NCBI RefSeq assembly: GCF_001422245.1
Contig: NZ_LMMM01000020.1
Coordinates: forward strand, 172,259 to 236,258
Direction: 5' to 3'
Source: Rhizobium sp. Leaf262
GTDB lineage: Bacteria > Pseudomonadota > Alphaproteobacteria > Rhizobiales > Rhizobiaceae
DNA: 64,000 nucleotides
Shown here: positions 26,655 to 35,606 of the stretch, piece after piece
How positions within the stretch are numbered: the stretch's first letter is position 1
Layout: the number at the start of each line of letters is the position of its first letter
Position numbers and translations under genes: made by a program
The notes under the pieces: generated by a model
The model's input: only the letters and a program-made list of their open reading frames with translations
The model's database searches: none
What the model was told of the DNA's origin: nothing

Positions 26655-27241
26655 TGGTAATTCCAATTTCGGCACGTCGAGACGGCGCGAACATCATGCA
26701 TTGTACCGGTCCGGATGTCTGCAAGACGCCGATGGGTTCCTCGATGGTACCGGTGCCATACATGTCTATGGTGTCACTGGGGTCTTCGGTGCGCACATCC
26801 CGGACAGTACGCAATAACGGCCAGCAGGATTTTCAATTGAATTCTCGCGCACTGGTCGTGACTGGGCACGAACCCGGTATCGGAAAAGGGGTCAAGGTCA
26901 GCGGCTACAAGTCTCATGCGCTGGCCAAAAAAGGTTCAAAAACCGTTTTTTCTGAAGGCTGGGCAGTCGTTCGCGATTCCGATCCCGCTTGGATCAACAG
27001 GCCAGGGCCAGGAGCTACGGAATCCCATCGTACCATGAGCGAGCAAAAGGTACCGATCCTTCTGGTCAGCAGTGGTGGCAGTCCGGGCAACAACCGAGCT
27101 CAGAACCGACAAGTGAGGGCGTTGGGGAAGCAGTACGGCTTGACCGACGACCAGCTGGAACAACTGCATGAGATTATTACGAAGCAGAACTACGGGTATC
27201 AGGAAATCAAGCAGATTATCGTCGATGAGTTTGGCAAATGA
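26654..27241 (+). CDS. PAAR-like protein (DUF4150)
   Basis: A 195-residue protein. The first ~125 residues match DUF4150, a PAAR-like fold (CTGPDVCKTPMGSSMVPVPY, VVTGHEPGIGKGVKVSGYKS), which caps the VgrG spike and links an effector to it. Residues ~130-195 are a separate helical C-terminal segment (NRQVRALGKQYGLTDDQLEQ) with no recognisable toxin motif. It overlaps the next gene by four bases (ATGA), consistent with one effector operon in which PAAR function is supplied apart from the Rhs protein. Confidence 0.85.
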   Translation: MVIPISARRDGANIMHCTGPDVCKTPMGSSMVPVPYMSMVSLGSSVRTSRTVRNNGQQDFQLNSRALVVTGHEPGIGKGVKVSGYKSHALAKKGSKTVFSEGWAVVRDSDPAWINRPGPGATESHRTMSEQKVPILLVSSGGSPGNNRAQNRQVRALGKQYGLTDDQLEQLHEIITKQNYGYQEIKQIIVDEFGK

Positions 27242-27747
27242 GTTTCCAGGACGACATTCAATCTCTAGTCGGGCTTCCGATCTCTGCCTCAAAATACATT
27301 TACGGCAGCATATTTCATTTGCTTTTCGCATACCCTGACGGCGAGGCGAAACTCATCTGCAACGGATGTCAATGGGCGTTGGTCGATGAGAGCGACGCGG
27401 TCGTACTGCAGGACGAGGCTCCCCTTTCAAGCGGAGTGATCGGAAGCCAGTTCACAGGTAAGCGACTGCGGGCCGCCCAAGTCTCGGCCGATGAGCTAAC
27501 GCTACGCTTCGATGACATTATCTTCCACGCCTTTATGACACAGGAATACCATCTCGACATCCACGAGGGCGTCGCGCTCGGCTCGCCCGAGTGGCGACAG
27601 ATGCCAGAGGCGGCGCGCCATAGTTTCGTGATTATCAAGCCCTTGCGAAAGACAGTGGGCTGGGAGTTCTCCACCTATTCAAATATTGCCGCGGCTCCTT
27701 GGGGCGCTGCCTACCTGGCGATGCAGGAGAACCCACATGGCGGGTGA
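27238..27747 (+). CDS. Protein of unknown function in the Rhs operon
   Basis: A 169-residue protein with no family that I recognise. It has mixed alpha/beta character, one Cys pair near residue 41-44 region, and no signal peptide or membrane segment. Its ATG overlaps the DUF4150 stop and its 3' end overlaps the Rhs start by 11 bases, so it is made together with the Rhs protein. A role as a dedicated chaperone for the effector is plausible from position only. Confidence 0.7.
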   Translation: MSFQDDIQSLVGLPISASKYIYGSIFHLLFAYPDGEAKLICNGCQWALVDESDAVVLQDEAPLSSGVIGSQFTGKRLRAAQVSADELTLRFDDIIFHAFMTQEYHLDIHEGVALGSPEWRQMPEAARHSFVIIKPLRKTVGWEFSTYSNIAAAPWGAAYLAMQENPHGG

Positions 27748-30700
27748 TGAAGACGTCCATCAGCGCAACGGCGGACAGCCGCATGTCTCCCGGACGCCCG
27801 CCAATGCCGACGGGCGTGTAGTGGTAGGATCGGGCGCACCTCAACAGGATGCCGAGGCGCTTCGGCAGCAAATGATCAACGACCGCAAAGAGGAACTGCG
27901 CGAGATCGATGAGGAACTGACCGCCCTGAACCGGGAGGTGGGTAGCAACCGTCCAAATGCGGAGCAAATCGAATACGGAACCAACCTGCAGGCCGACGCC
28001 TATATCGCAGCGACGGAGCTCAACGCGCTGGAAAACCACTCCTACGCGGAATCCTTTGAGGATTTTATCGAGACCAATGGCAGCATGCAGGGGTCTCTCG
28101 ACAACATGACGGGACCGCAGCGCCTTCATATGGCGCGCGGCCAGTCTGATGACTTTCTGGCAAGGGCATCCGGGTGGGATATAATTGAGGTCGGCCCACT
28201 GGACTTACTTGGCGGTCCCGGCGGGTGGCTGGGCAGGCGGGCCAGACGAATTTTCGGCCGTAGGCGAAGGCCACGCGGCCGGCTTGGTGGCAATCGCACT
28301 CGAACACAGGAACGCGTGCGGGGACGCAAGCGCAAAAGACGCGAACGCAAAGAATGCCGCCTCGCTGGCAATCCGGCTTTTATGCCGACGGGCATTCCGG
28401 TCCATTACGATCCCGATTTTTCCATTCCCGGTTTGCTGAAGCTTGCGATCTCCAGCACATGGTATGGCGACGTCGGGGCAAGTGGCCCGCTTGGCCGCGG
28501 CCGCCTCAGCGATATTGATGCGACCATAAGCAGAAATGATGATAAAGGGTTTGCTCTCCTTGATGAAGATGGCTTTGCTGTCAATTTCAAGGCGCCGACG
28601 CCCATTCCCGACGGATGGGAAGAGGGAGATACGGTCCGCAATACCAGTCTCATGCAGGGCCACGGGCGTGCACTGATCCTCAAAGAAGATGCGATAGAGA
28701 CCCATTTTTCCAAATGCAGGGATGGTATCTGGCGTATCGCACAAATCAAGGACCGGCGCGGAAATGCGCTCGACTTCGTGCGGGATGCCGCCGACAACCT
28801 TCTGTCGATCACGACTCCTGAAGGCCTGAAGATCCTGTTTTCCTACACAGGCAGCTTGCGCACGCTGGTTGAACTTGAGGGTGTTGATGGCAGCCGCAAG
28901 ACGGTCATGCGTTATCTCTATGATAATAAGCAGCAGATGGTGTTGGCGGAATGCCCCTATGGCGAACGTCATGAATTTGCCTATGACGACCATGGCATGC
29001 TTTCTGAAGTCATTCGCAACGGTCATTATCACGCAAAGTTCGAGCATGACGAAAAGGGAAGGCGCAAGCGGACGGTCAGCAATCTAGGCGTATCGGCCTC
29101 TTTCCAATATGATGACGTAAACAGGGTCACGACCTACCTGCCCGGCTCGGACAAAAGCCGCGCCATTCAGTTTCATTATGACGAAAATGGCGCAATCACC
29201 CGTGAGGTGAACGCGCTTGGCCATGAGAAACGCTTCCTCGTTGACGATGAAGGACGGATTGCAGCCGAGATCGACGGAGAGGGAAATGAGACCCGCTATG
29301 CCTATGACGCAGCCGGAAATGTGAAAAGCATTTGTGATCCGGTCGGCCGCTCGACCTATTACGGCTGGACCTCCGAAGGCGATATGGAGCTCGTCATAGA
29401 CAACGCCGGAAAAGCATGGGACTTTCATTACGACGATTTTGGCGCACTTAATCTTGTCAAAAGCCCGACCGGGCATATCTCGGAAATCCACAACGATGCG
29501 GCCGGGCTGCCAACCGGCGTCATTAGGCACGACGGATTGATTGCGCAAAACGCTTACGACGGCCACCACTGGCTTACGGAAACGCTGGACTTCCGCAATG
29601 CGCGCACGCGCTTCGAACGAGACGCCTTTGGTCGCGTCATCCGGATGACGGAAGCAAACGGCGCTTCCACCACTTATGAATACGAGGACCAATCAGGTCA
29701 TAATTTCTTTCGCCCAACGCGGATTATCAGACCGGATGGTGCTGTTTTCAGCAGCCATACTTCAGGGAATGGACGCTTTTTGGAAACCTCGGATGGAGAA
29801 GGGCGCAGAAGCCGTTACGAATATGACGGACTTGGCAATCTTATCCTGTCGATCACCCCGTCGGGCGGGCGCATCGGATTTTACTACGATGACGAACTCA
29901 ATCTGATGAAGGTAGTCAACGAGGCTGGGCGGGAATGGACCTTCGTTCGCGACGTGGGCGGACGTATCGTTCAGGAAACCGATTTTAGCGGACGAACAAC
30001 TGATTACGTGCTCGACAGAGCGGACAGAGTGGTCGAGGCGAAACAGCCGGATGGTAGAGTCGTGGCCTATGAACGCGACGCATCGGGAAGCATTGTGAGT
30101 CGTTCCGCCTTTTTGCCGGGAGAAATCAATGCACTGCAGCGCGAGACATTTGGTTATGACGATGTCGGAAGATTGAACATTGCGAGCAACGCCCATGTGA
30201 CAGTCTCGCTAGAATATGACGCAGCTGGCCAGCCCATCTCGGAAACGACGAACGGAATCCGGATCGAAAGCGAGTATGATTGTTGTGGCAATAGGGTGAA
30301 GCGCCGTATAGGCGATCAGGTGGTCAGCTATGATTACGATCCGCTTGGCGCCCTAACCGGCGTGTCTCTCGGCGAACGTCCTGTTCTAAATATTACAAGG
30401 GACAGACTGGGGCAGCCTGTTCGCCGCACGGCTCCGGATGGCTTCGTAACCGAATTTGTTCATGACCCCGTTGGCCAGCTCGTCCGCCAGACGGTGTCCA
30501 GCCGAGTTCGGGTCACCGCGCAACGGTTAGCCTTGCCGGAAATCTGGTCACGACAGTTTGAATGGGACCGTTCTGCAGCACCGACCATGGTGGCCGATCC
30601 ACTCTGGGGCGCCAGTTGCTATGAAATGGATGTCAACGGTCAGGTTACCGCTGCGTTGCACGGAGGGCTGGGTTTTGGGACGCCTGTGCTTGCGAGCGAT

Positions 30701-32110
30701 CCGGCCAATGCGATTGCTGGGATCGGAGGCGACAATCGCGAGGTGGAGCGTTTCGACTACGCGCCGACGCAAGACATTGCTGCGTCGGAAACGGCCCTTC
30801 CCGACCAACCGCTTGGTCGCCCGCTTCGACAATGGTCACATGCCGCTGGCGGCGAGGTGTTGGAGGCTTTCGGGCCGTATGGTGAGCAGATTCTTTACGA
30901 GTATGATGCTGCCGGTCGCGTCTGTGTCCGGCATGTGGATCGTAAAGGGTTCCGTCGGCAGAGCTTCCGTTACCTTTGGGATGGTTTCGATCAGCTCGTC
31001 GGAGTGGAATGCCCGGATGGATCAGCTTGGCGGTACTCTCACGATCCGTTCGGACGCCGAATCGAAAAGCGTCAGGTTCGGGAAGGAAGGCGTCAGGCAA
31101 GGGATGGTGACACCACTCTGTCACTGCAGCGCTTCCTTTGGGATGGCGACGTCCCGGCGGCGGAATATCGGATAGCGGATGATCAGGAAGACAGGCGATC
31201 TTTCGTTTGGTGGCATTTCGAGCCCAACAGCTTTGTACCGATGCTCAGAGTCGACATCGATTCTTCCGGCCAGCACCGTATTCTCCATGTTGTAACAGAC
31301 CATCTTGGTGCACCGAGAGAGCTAGTGAAGCCATCCGGCGAAATCGTCTGGTCTTCATCCTACAGACTGTGGGGCGGAATGCGGGGCCTCTGGACGGCGG
31401 CTAACGACAATAGCGGCGCGCTTTCTGGCGGCTCCGTATTCCAGGGTTTCAGTTCGGTTCAGGCCTCGCTTATCAGTGTTGCTGATGTCGAGTCGGCACG
31501 CGATGACCAACCCGGGATGAACGCGTATCCGGCGGCGATTGATGCTGATCTATGCCCCATCCGTTTTCTGGGCCAATGGGAAGACGCCGAGACTGGCCTT
31601 TATTACAACCGCTTCCGGACATATGACCCGTCGACAGGCCAATATCTCAGCGCCGATCCCATCGGGCTTCTCGGGGGGCTGCGCACCCACGGTTACGTAG
31701 AGATCCCGACGTGGTGGGCGGATCCCCTCGGCCTTTATGGTGTATATGTCTTCCAGATGCAGCCTGGAAGACGATGTTATGTAGGCAAAGGTGAGCCGAC
31801 GCGCATGGCAGAATCGATGCGCTATCGAACAGGTTCGAGCACGAGAGAGCAAGGTCGCAACCGATGTCCGCGCCGTCTTTATACTAACACCGATGCAGAT
31901 GCGGCGACGGCCGGTATGAACCCACGAGACTACGGTGCCTTGGTCGAGAACCGACTGTTGTCCCAATCGGGATTTAATGCCGTAGCTGACAGCAACTGGG
32001 CCAATGTGAAACTTGACGGGCAATCATTATTCAACCGTGCTACACCTGCCCAACGAGCGGCTGCAACTTTAACTGCGACGCGGATAAGAACTGCGTTCGG
32101 GCGGTGCTGA
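27737..32110 (+). CDS. Rhs-repeat effector with C-terminal GIY-YIG-like nuclease domain
   Basis: A 1457-residue Rhs protein. Residues ~1-165 are a Gln/Glu-rich helical N-terminus; ~167-211 is a strikingly Arg/Lys-rich segment (GRRARRIFGRRRRPRGR). About 25 YD-type repeats follow (YAYDAAGNVKSI, YEYDGLGNLILS, YEYDAAGRVCV). The core closes with FLGQWEDAETGLYYNRFRTY, YLSADPIGL and WADPLGL. The variable tail starts near residue 1334: GVY, ten residues, YVG, then Lys/Gly and Arg, and later a Glu (ALVENRLL) and Asn (GFNAV), the pattern of GIY-YIG nucleases. It lacks its own PAAR domain; DUF4150 upstream supplies it. The ATG at 27737 is the first that avoids reading through the upstream gene. Likely a DNA-damaging toxin delivered by T6SS. 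Confidence 0.9.
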   Translation: MAGDEDVHQRNGGQPHVSRTPANADGRVVVGSGAPQQDAEALRQQMINDRKEELREIDEELTALNREVGSNRPNAEQIEYGTNLQADAYIAATELNALENHSYAESFEDFIETNGSMQGSLDNMTGPQRLHMARGQSDDFLARASGWDIIEVGPLDLLGGPGGWLGRRARRIFGRRRRPRGRLGGNRTRTQERVRGRKRKRRERKECRLAGNPAFMPTGIPVHYDPDFSIPGLLKLAISSTWYGDVGASGPLGRGRLSDIDATISRNDDKGFALLDEDGFAVNFKAPTPIPDGWEEGDTVRNTSLMQGHGRALILKEDAIETHFSKCRDGIWRIAQIKDRRGNALDFVRDAADNLLSITTPEGLKILFSYTGSLRTLVELEGVDGSRKTVMRYLYDNKQQMVLAECPYGERHEFAYDDHGMLSEVIRNGHYHAKFEHDEKGRRKRTVSNLGVSASFQYDDVNRVTTYLPGSDKSRAIQFHYDENGAITREVNALGHEKRFLVDDEGRIAAEIDGEGNETRYAYDAAGNVKSICDPVGRSTYYGWTSEGDMELVIDNAGKAWDFHYDDFGALNLVKSPTGHISEIHNDAAGLPTGVIRHDGLIAQNAYDGHHWLTETLDFRNARTRFERDAFGRVIRMTEANGASTTYEYEDQSGHNFFRPTRIIRPDGAVFSSHTSGNGRFLETSDGEGRRSRYEYDGLGNLILSITPSGGRIGFYYDDELNLMKVVNEAGREWTFVRDVGGRIVQETDFSGRTTDYVLDRADRVVEAKQPDGRVVAYERDASGSIVSRSAFLPGEINALQRETFGYDDVGRLNIASNAHVTVSLEYDAAGQPISETTNGIRIESEYDCCGNRVKRRIGDQVVSYDYDPLGALTGVSLGERPVLNITRDRLGQPVRRTAPDGFVTEFVHDPVGQLVRQTVSSRVRVTAQRLALPEIWSRQFEWDRSAAPTMVADPLWGASCYEMDVNGQVTAALHGGLGFGTPVLASDPANAIAGIGGDNREVERFDYAPTQDIAASETALPDQPLGRPLRQWSHAAGGEVLEAFGPYGEQILYEYDAAGRVCVRHVDRKGFRRQSFRYLWDGFDQLVGVECPDGSAWRYSHDPFGRRIEKRQVREGRRQARDGDTTLSLQRFLWDGDVPAAEYRIADDQEDRRSFVWWHFEPNSFVPMLRVDIDSSGQHRILHVVTDHLGAPRELVKPSGEIVWSSSYRLWGGMRGLWTAANDNSGALSGGSVFQGFSSVQASLISVADVESARDDQPGMNAYPAAIDADLCPIRFLGQWEDAETGLYYNRFRTYDPSTGQYLSADPIGLLGGLRTHGYVEIPTWWADPLGLYGVYVFQMQPGRRCYVGKGEPTRMAESMRYRTGSSTREQGRNRCPRRLYTNTDADAATAGMNPRDYGALVENRLLSQSGFNAVADSNWANVKLDGQSLFNRATPAQRAAATLTATRIRTAFGRC

Positions 32111-32165
32111 TTACCCAAGAAAAGTGGGGCGTTCGGAGCCTCCAATGCGGAAATGGAGAAGTTAA

Positions 32166-33053
32166 GTGTCTGAGGTGGTTTTGGAGATAGATGAAAGAAC
32201 GATGGAAAACCTGATGACAGGTCCATACGTCTTCATTGAGGAAACGCGATCCCCAGGATACAGAAAAATAGCCTATTTCAATAAAGCCGCCTTCAAGGAC
32301 TATTCGCACCTCATCGACGAACATGGTTGCACCGGATTTTCGATCGAGGTCGAGGATGTAGCCGAGAATAGGCTGCAGGACTATTTCTTGCCCGATTTCA
32401 GCAACATTCGCAAGAAGAACGACATCGTTGAGATCGGCATAGTCGGGTCCGGCGCCTTCCCCGAGGATTTCGAATTCGACGTATTCAAAGGTTTCCCGAA
32501 CATCAGGAAAATCACAACACATGGCATTTCTTTCCGGGTCAGACTACCTGAGCTTTTTCCGAAGCTCGAAAGCTGGCTCAATCTTGACTGGAAGACCAAC
32601 AAGGTCGAGAATCTGGACAACGAATGGGGAGATTTGAAGAATCTTTCACTGCACGGATTTAGCGGATCGCTTGTACTTTTTGAAAACTCGCCAATCAAAA
32701 AACTCTTCCTGATCTCTTCGACCGTAAAAAGCATCGACGATGTTTTGTGCTTCAAGAAGCTCGAAGTCTTGCAAATTGTGTCAAGCAAGATTACGGGCAA
32801 CGTGTCACGCCTGTCGGAACTTACCAAACTGCGATCATTGCGTTTCGAGGGCAAGAACCAGCTTGAAGGCTGGGACAAGTTGGAAAGCAAGTCTGTCGAG
32901 AACTTCGAGGCATCGCATTACCCTTGCAAATTTCCGCGCCAAAATTTTCCGAAACTTGAGAACTATGTCGTCAATGCGTATCGCGCTCGGGATCCGTTTT
33001 ATGAAGAAGGCGGAGATCACGATGCACTGGGCGACGAATTCGCTGCTCTCTGA
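32166..33053 (+). CDS. Leucine-rich-repeat-like protein, putative immunity to the Rhs toxin
   Basis: A 295-residue acidic protein beginning at GTG 32166 with GGAG seven bases upstream. The C-terminal half has irregular leucine-rich repeats (WGDLKNLSLHGFSGSLVLF, PIKKLFLISSTVKSIDDVL, LEVLQIVSSKITG, LTKLRSLRFEG). No signal peptide. Immunity genes sit directly after the toxin-encoding 3' end of rhs genes, which is its position (55 bp downstream), and a scaffold-like acidic protein could mask a basic nuclease. The family is not one I can name; immunity is inference from position. The sequence is visibly more AT-rich than the rhs core. Confidence 0.7.
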   Translation: MSEVVLEIDERTMENLMTGPYVFIEETRSPGYRKIAYFNKAAFKDYSHLIDEHGCTGFSIEVEDVAENRLQDYFLPDFSNIRKKNDIVEIGIVGSGAFPEDFEFDVFKGFPNIRKITTHGISFRVRLPELFPKLESWLNLDWKTNKVENLDNEWGDLKNLSLHGFSGSLVLFENSPIKKLFLISSTVKSIDDVLCFKKLEVLQIVSSKITGNVSRLSELTKLRSLRFEGKNQLEGWDKLESKSVENFEASHYPCKFPRQNFPKLENYVVNAYRARDPFYEEGGDHDALGDEFAAL

Positions 33054-33481
33054 GTTTTCTCAGTGCCGAGACATCCGTCGCGAGTTATGGGTTTGGACGT
33101 CTCAGACGAAGAATATTTCATTGTTTTTTGTGAGGCCGTCTTCGTCAGCTTACCGCATAACAAAAGCTTTCTGAGAGTAGATAAAGAAATACTAGCGGGA
33201 ACATATTTGTGGCGAGGAACGCCTGTTTCGTGTTTGGGTTCAGCCCCTTGATTTTGAGACCATCGGCCCACCAAGGATGGATATAGATTGTGTTTGGGCG
33301 AGGCATTTGACCCCGCCATAGTTGCCGAAAGGTGACCCCTGCTGAACAGCAAAAGATTAAAGCACATCAGCATCTTAATTCGTAGCATCAGAGTTACTTG
33401 TCCGCGCCGAAAGGGGTGAGCGTTGGAAGCCGGATTACAGGCGAAAAATTGCTCGTGCGTCAAAACCGCGGAAACTGAGAC
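33054..33481. other. 428-bp gap downstream of the immunity gene
   Basis: No convincing gene. A 62-codon frame (33063-33251, containing EEYFIVFCEAVFVSL) is open but lacks a ribosome-binding site and recognisable features; it could be a remnant of an orphan immunity gene. Such debris is common downstream of rhs toxins. Confidence 0.4.
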
Positions 33482-33859
33482 ATGGGGGGCATGAAGTTCA
33501 GAAAATTCTTTTTGGTGACAATAGGCGCATTGGCATTCGGTTGGATCGGCATCCAAGTCTTGAACCATCGCGATCGCCTGAAAGACCCTGCGCGGTTAGC
33601 CTTCATTTTGAACATTGCCGAGTTACCTCTCTCGGTTGGCAATATAGCGTGTTCGGCCACTGAAATCACTGATTTGATCGTTACCTGCACGTTTGAAGTC
33701 GATCTGGTCGAGTTGGACAAGCTCCTCAACGGTTGGCAATTCGACAAACGAAATGTTGCTGGGAATAGTAGCCATTTTCCGACAGACGCACCTGTTGGGC
33801 CGGAGTTCGATGTAAGTGTCGAATACCGCATTGAATCTGCCATTTTCAAAAATGCCTGA
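33482..33859 (+). CDS. Small membrane-anchored hypothetical protein
   Basis: A 125-residue frame with an N-terminal signal-anchor (FFLVTIGALAFGWIGIQVL) and a ~100-residue soluble part containing two Cys. I do not recognise a family. The start could be 33482 or the ATG at 33491, and neither has a strong ribosome-binding site. It lies between the Rhs/immunity pair and an IS remnant, so it may be cargo of the same variable region. It may not be expressed. Confidence 0.45.
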   Translation: MGGMKFRKFFLVTIGALAFGWIGIQVLNHRDRLKDPARLAFILNIAELPLSVGNIACSATEITDLIVTCTFEVDLVELDKLLNGWQFDKRNVAGNSSHFPTDAPVGPEFDVSVEYRIESAIFKNA

Positions 33860-33904
33860 CAGGTCGATCTGGTAACCAATCAGAATCGTTCGTTGATAGT
33901 CGCA

Positions 33905-34532
33905 AATAGATACGAAGAATAGTGCCGACGTTTGTGCCGTGGATGCAGGGCGAAATGCCTTTTTCTTTCAATCCGTTGCGGAACCAGTCAGCGTCGTGAC
34001 CACGATCCGCCAGAAATTCCCTGGCTTTGGGCAGGCGACCGAGCAGGTGCCGGGCACCCTGATAATCGCTGGCCTGACCCTAGTGAGGAAAAACAGCAAG
34101 GGCCGTCCCAAGCCGTCGGTGACAGCGTGCAGCTTGGAATTCAGGCCGCCCTTCGTTCGTCCGATACAGCGGGAAAGAGCCCCTTTTTTTAGCAGACTGG
34201 CTGCGGTGCGATGGGCTTTTAGATGGGTGGCGTCGATCATCAGCCTGTCGGGTTGACCTGCTTTCCCCGCAAGCGCCTCGAAAATCCGATTGAAAACGCC
34301 GAGCCTGCTCCAGCGGATGAACCGGTATAGAGCGTCTTATGTGGGCAATACTCCTTCGGCGCATCCTTCCACTGAAGTCCATGTTTCAAAACGTAAATGA
34401 TGCCGCTCACGACCCGCAGATCATCCACGCGCTCAATGCCGTGGGCAAGAGGGAAATAAGGTCCGATGTGACTGAGCTGAGATGGCGTCAGCAAAACAAA
34501 TCACTCATGGCAAATCCTCCTGCCATGAGTGA
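33905..34532 (-). mobile_element. Truncated, frameshifted IS5-family insertion sequence
   Basis: The minus strand encodes pieces of an IS5-family DDE transposase in three frames. From the ATG at 34508, MSDLFC breaks and continues in another frame as LTPSQLSHIGPYFPLAHG and GLQWKDAPKEYCPHKTLY; then MIDATHLKAHRTAASLLKKG and GRTKGGLNSKLHAVTDGLG (the first catalytic Asp is in this block); then ADRGHDADWFRNGLKEKG (second Asp). The 3' third, including the catalytic Glu region, is missing, so the element ends near 33905 at an unrelated junction. A perfect 12-bp inverted repeat (34501-34512 and 34521-34532, 8-base loop) surrounds the transposase start. The element is dead. Confidence 0.85.
34501..34532. 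repeat. 12-bp inverted repeat at the transposase start
   Basis: TCACTCATGGCA and TGCCATGAGTGA flank AATCCTCC, which on the minus strand is the GGAGGATT ribosome-binding site of the transposase. The hairpin would hide both the ribosome-binding site and the ATG, a known way that insertion sequences limit translation from outside transcripts. Confidence 0.7.
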
Positions 34533-34689
34533 ATCAAAACAACGTCAAATTGGAGGTAATTAATTGATAGGGCCTGAGCGTAGGTCTCCGAAGTCCCTAG
34601 AGCCCTGATGCGCCAGACCGTCAGGTTAGAAGGGCAAATAGAAGCAACAAAACACACGAAAGTGGCAGTTGTTGCTGAAGCAGTTTATC

Positions 34690-35511
34690 TCACGAAGCAT
34701 CATTGGCGAGAGTCTGGAGTTCGTTCAATGCGGTTGTAATATAGAGGATTGCGATAGGTCCTGTCGAATGCTCGACGTCGCTCAGAGCGTGATCGACATC
34801 CGCGAATACGAACTCGGTAGCGTTCTTCACCGACAATGTGGAGGTCGATAGATTTTGAAAGTCCGCCTGCATTGCCCGTACGGCGAGAAGGGTTTGATCA
34901 ATTTGCAAAATCTGATTATCCAAGGTGCGGACCCGACCGGAAGCCTCGTTTACATTGTCATTGGCTTTTGACAGCAACACCCCCATGGCGATTAGCCCCG
35001 GCAATCCGGCCAGGCCGAGAATGCCGTAATACTTCATCTTGTCCTTGATGCTGGCCACTTCAGCCTGTGCAGATTGCAGCTGCATCTGCATCCCATTGCG
35101 CTGTGCATCGAGCCCTCCGGACAGCGCAGACAGTATCCGGCTACCCGCGGTCACTTTCTCATAATATTCGTCGGTCGCGAGATCAGCAGCCTTCGTCATG
35201 GAAACAAGCGATACGAGTTCGGCCTGCACCGACGTCAGAGTACGAACGATCTCCGTACGAACGGTCGGATCAGGCACTCCCTTGTTGTCGATGATGTCCG
35301 TTTGAACGCCAGTCAGAGCGGTCGTTGCGCTGCCCGCCGTCGCAAGCACTCTGCTTTGCATTTCAAGGAGTTGTGGACGAAGGCTCGTGTTAAATTCAGT
35401 GGCCGTGTTTTTTAATGTGTCGGCTTCAGGAGGAAGATTCGAAAGGGATAGTATGTGATCGGCGGCAACCGTCGCGGCAGCGATAGTTTGGGTAAGCGGA
35501 CCGTTACTCAT
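34690..35511 (-). CDS. Alpha-helical pore-forming toxin component, C-type (short hydrophobic tongue)
   Basis: A 273-residue, almost entirely helical protein with long heptad-like segments (TLTSVQAELVSLVSMTK, LQSAQAEVASIKDKMK) and one central hydrophobic patch (YYGILGLAGLPGLIAMGVLLS), then another helix pair. This matches the ClyA/Hbl-type alpha pore-forming fold in which a short hydrophobic tongue first binds membrane, as in AhlC/SmhC. No signal peptide. The ATG at 35511 (MSNGPLTQ) is preferred to 35610, which would reach into the upstream gene. Third gene of a three-gene operon, 95 bp after the B-type gene. Family assignment is by architecture, not alignment. Confidence 0.6.
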   Translation of the reverse strand: MSNGPLTQTIAAATVAADHILSLSNLPPEADTLKNTATEFNTSLRPQLLEMQSRVLATAGSATTALTGVQTDIIDNKGVPDPTVRTEIVRTLTSVQAELVSLVSMTKAADLATDEYYEKVTAGSRILSALSGGLDAQRNGMQMQLQSAQAEVASIKDKMKYYGILGLAGLPGLIAMGVLLSKANDNVNEASGRVRTLDNQILQIDQTLLAVRAMQADFQNLSTSTLSVKNATEFVFADVDHALSDVEHSTGPIAILYITTALNELQTLANDAS

Positions 35512-35606
35512 GTGAAACATCTCTCCTGCGAATATAGGCTGTGTGATTTTCCAGAGAAGCATGCCCGCTGCGCTCTTTATCAAAGGGCAGCGGGCATGTA
35601 GTGCCG

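Noticed and set aside
33017..33568. 183-codon minus-strand frame between the immunity gene and the small membrane protein
   Set aside because: It overlaps the 3' end of the immunity gene and the 5' end of the next gene, lacks a ribosome-binding site and shows no recognisable domain.
34501..34532. Hairpin considered as a rho-independent terminator
   Set aside because: It contains the transposase ribosome-binding site and ATG, so it is better explained as the translation-hiding hairpin of an IS5-family element.
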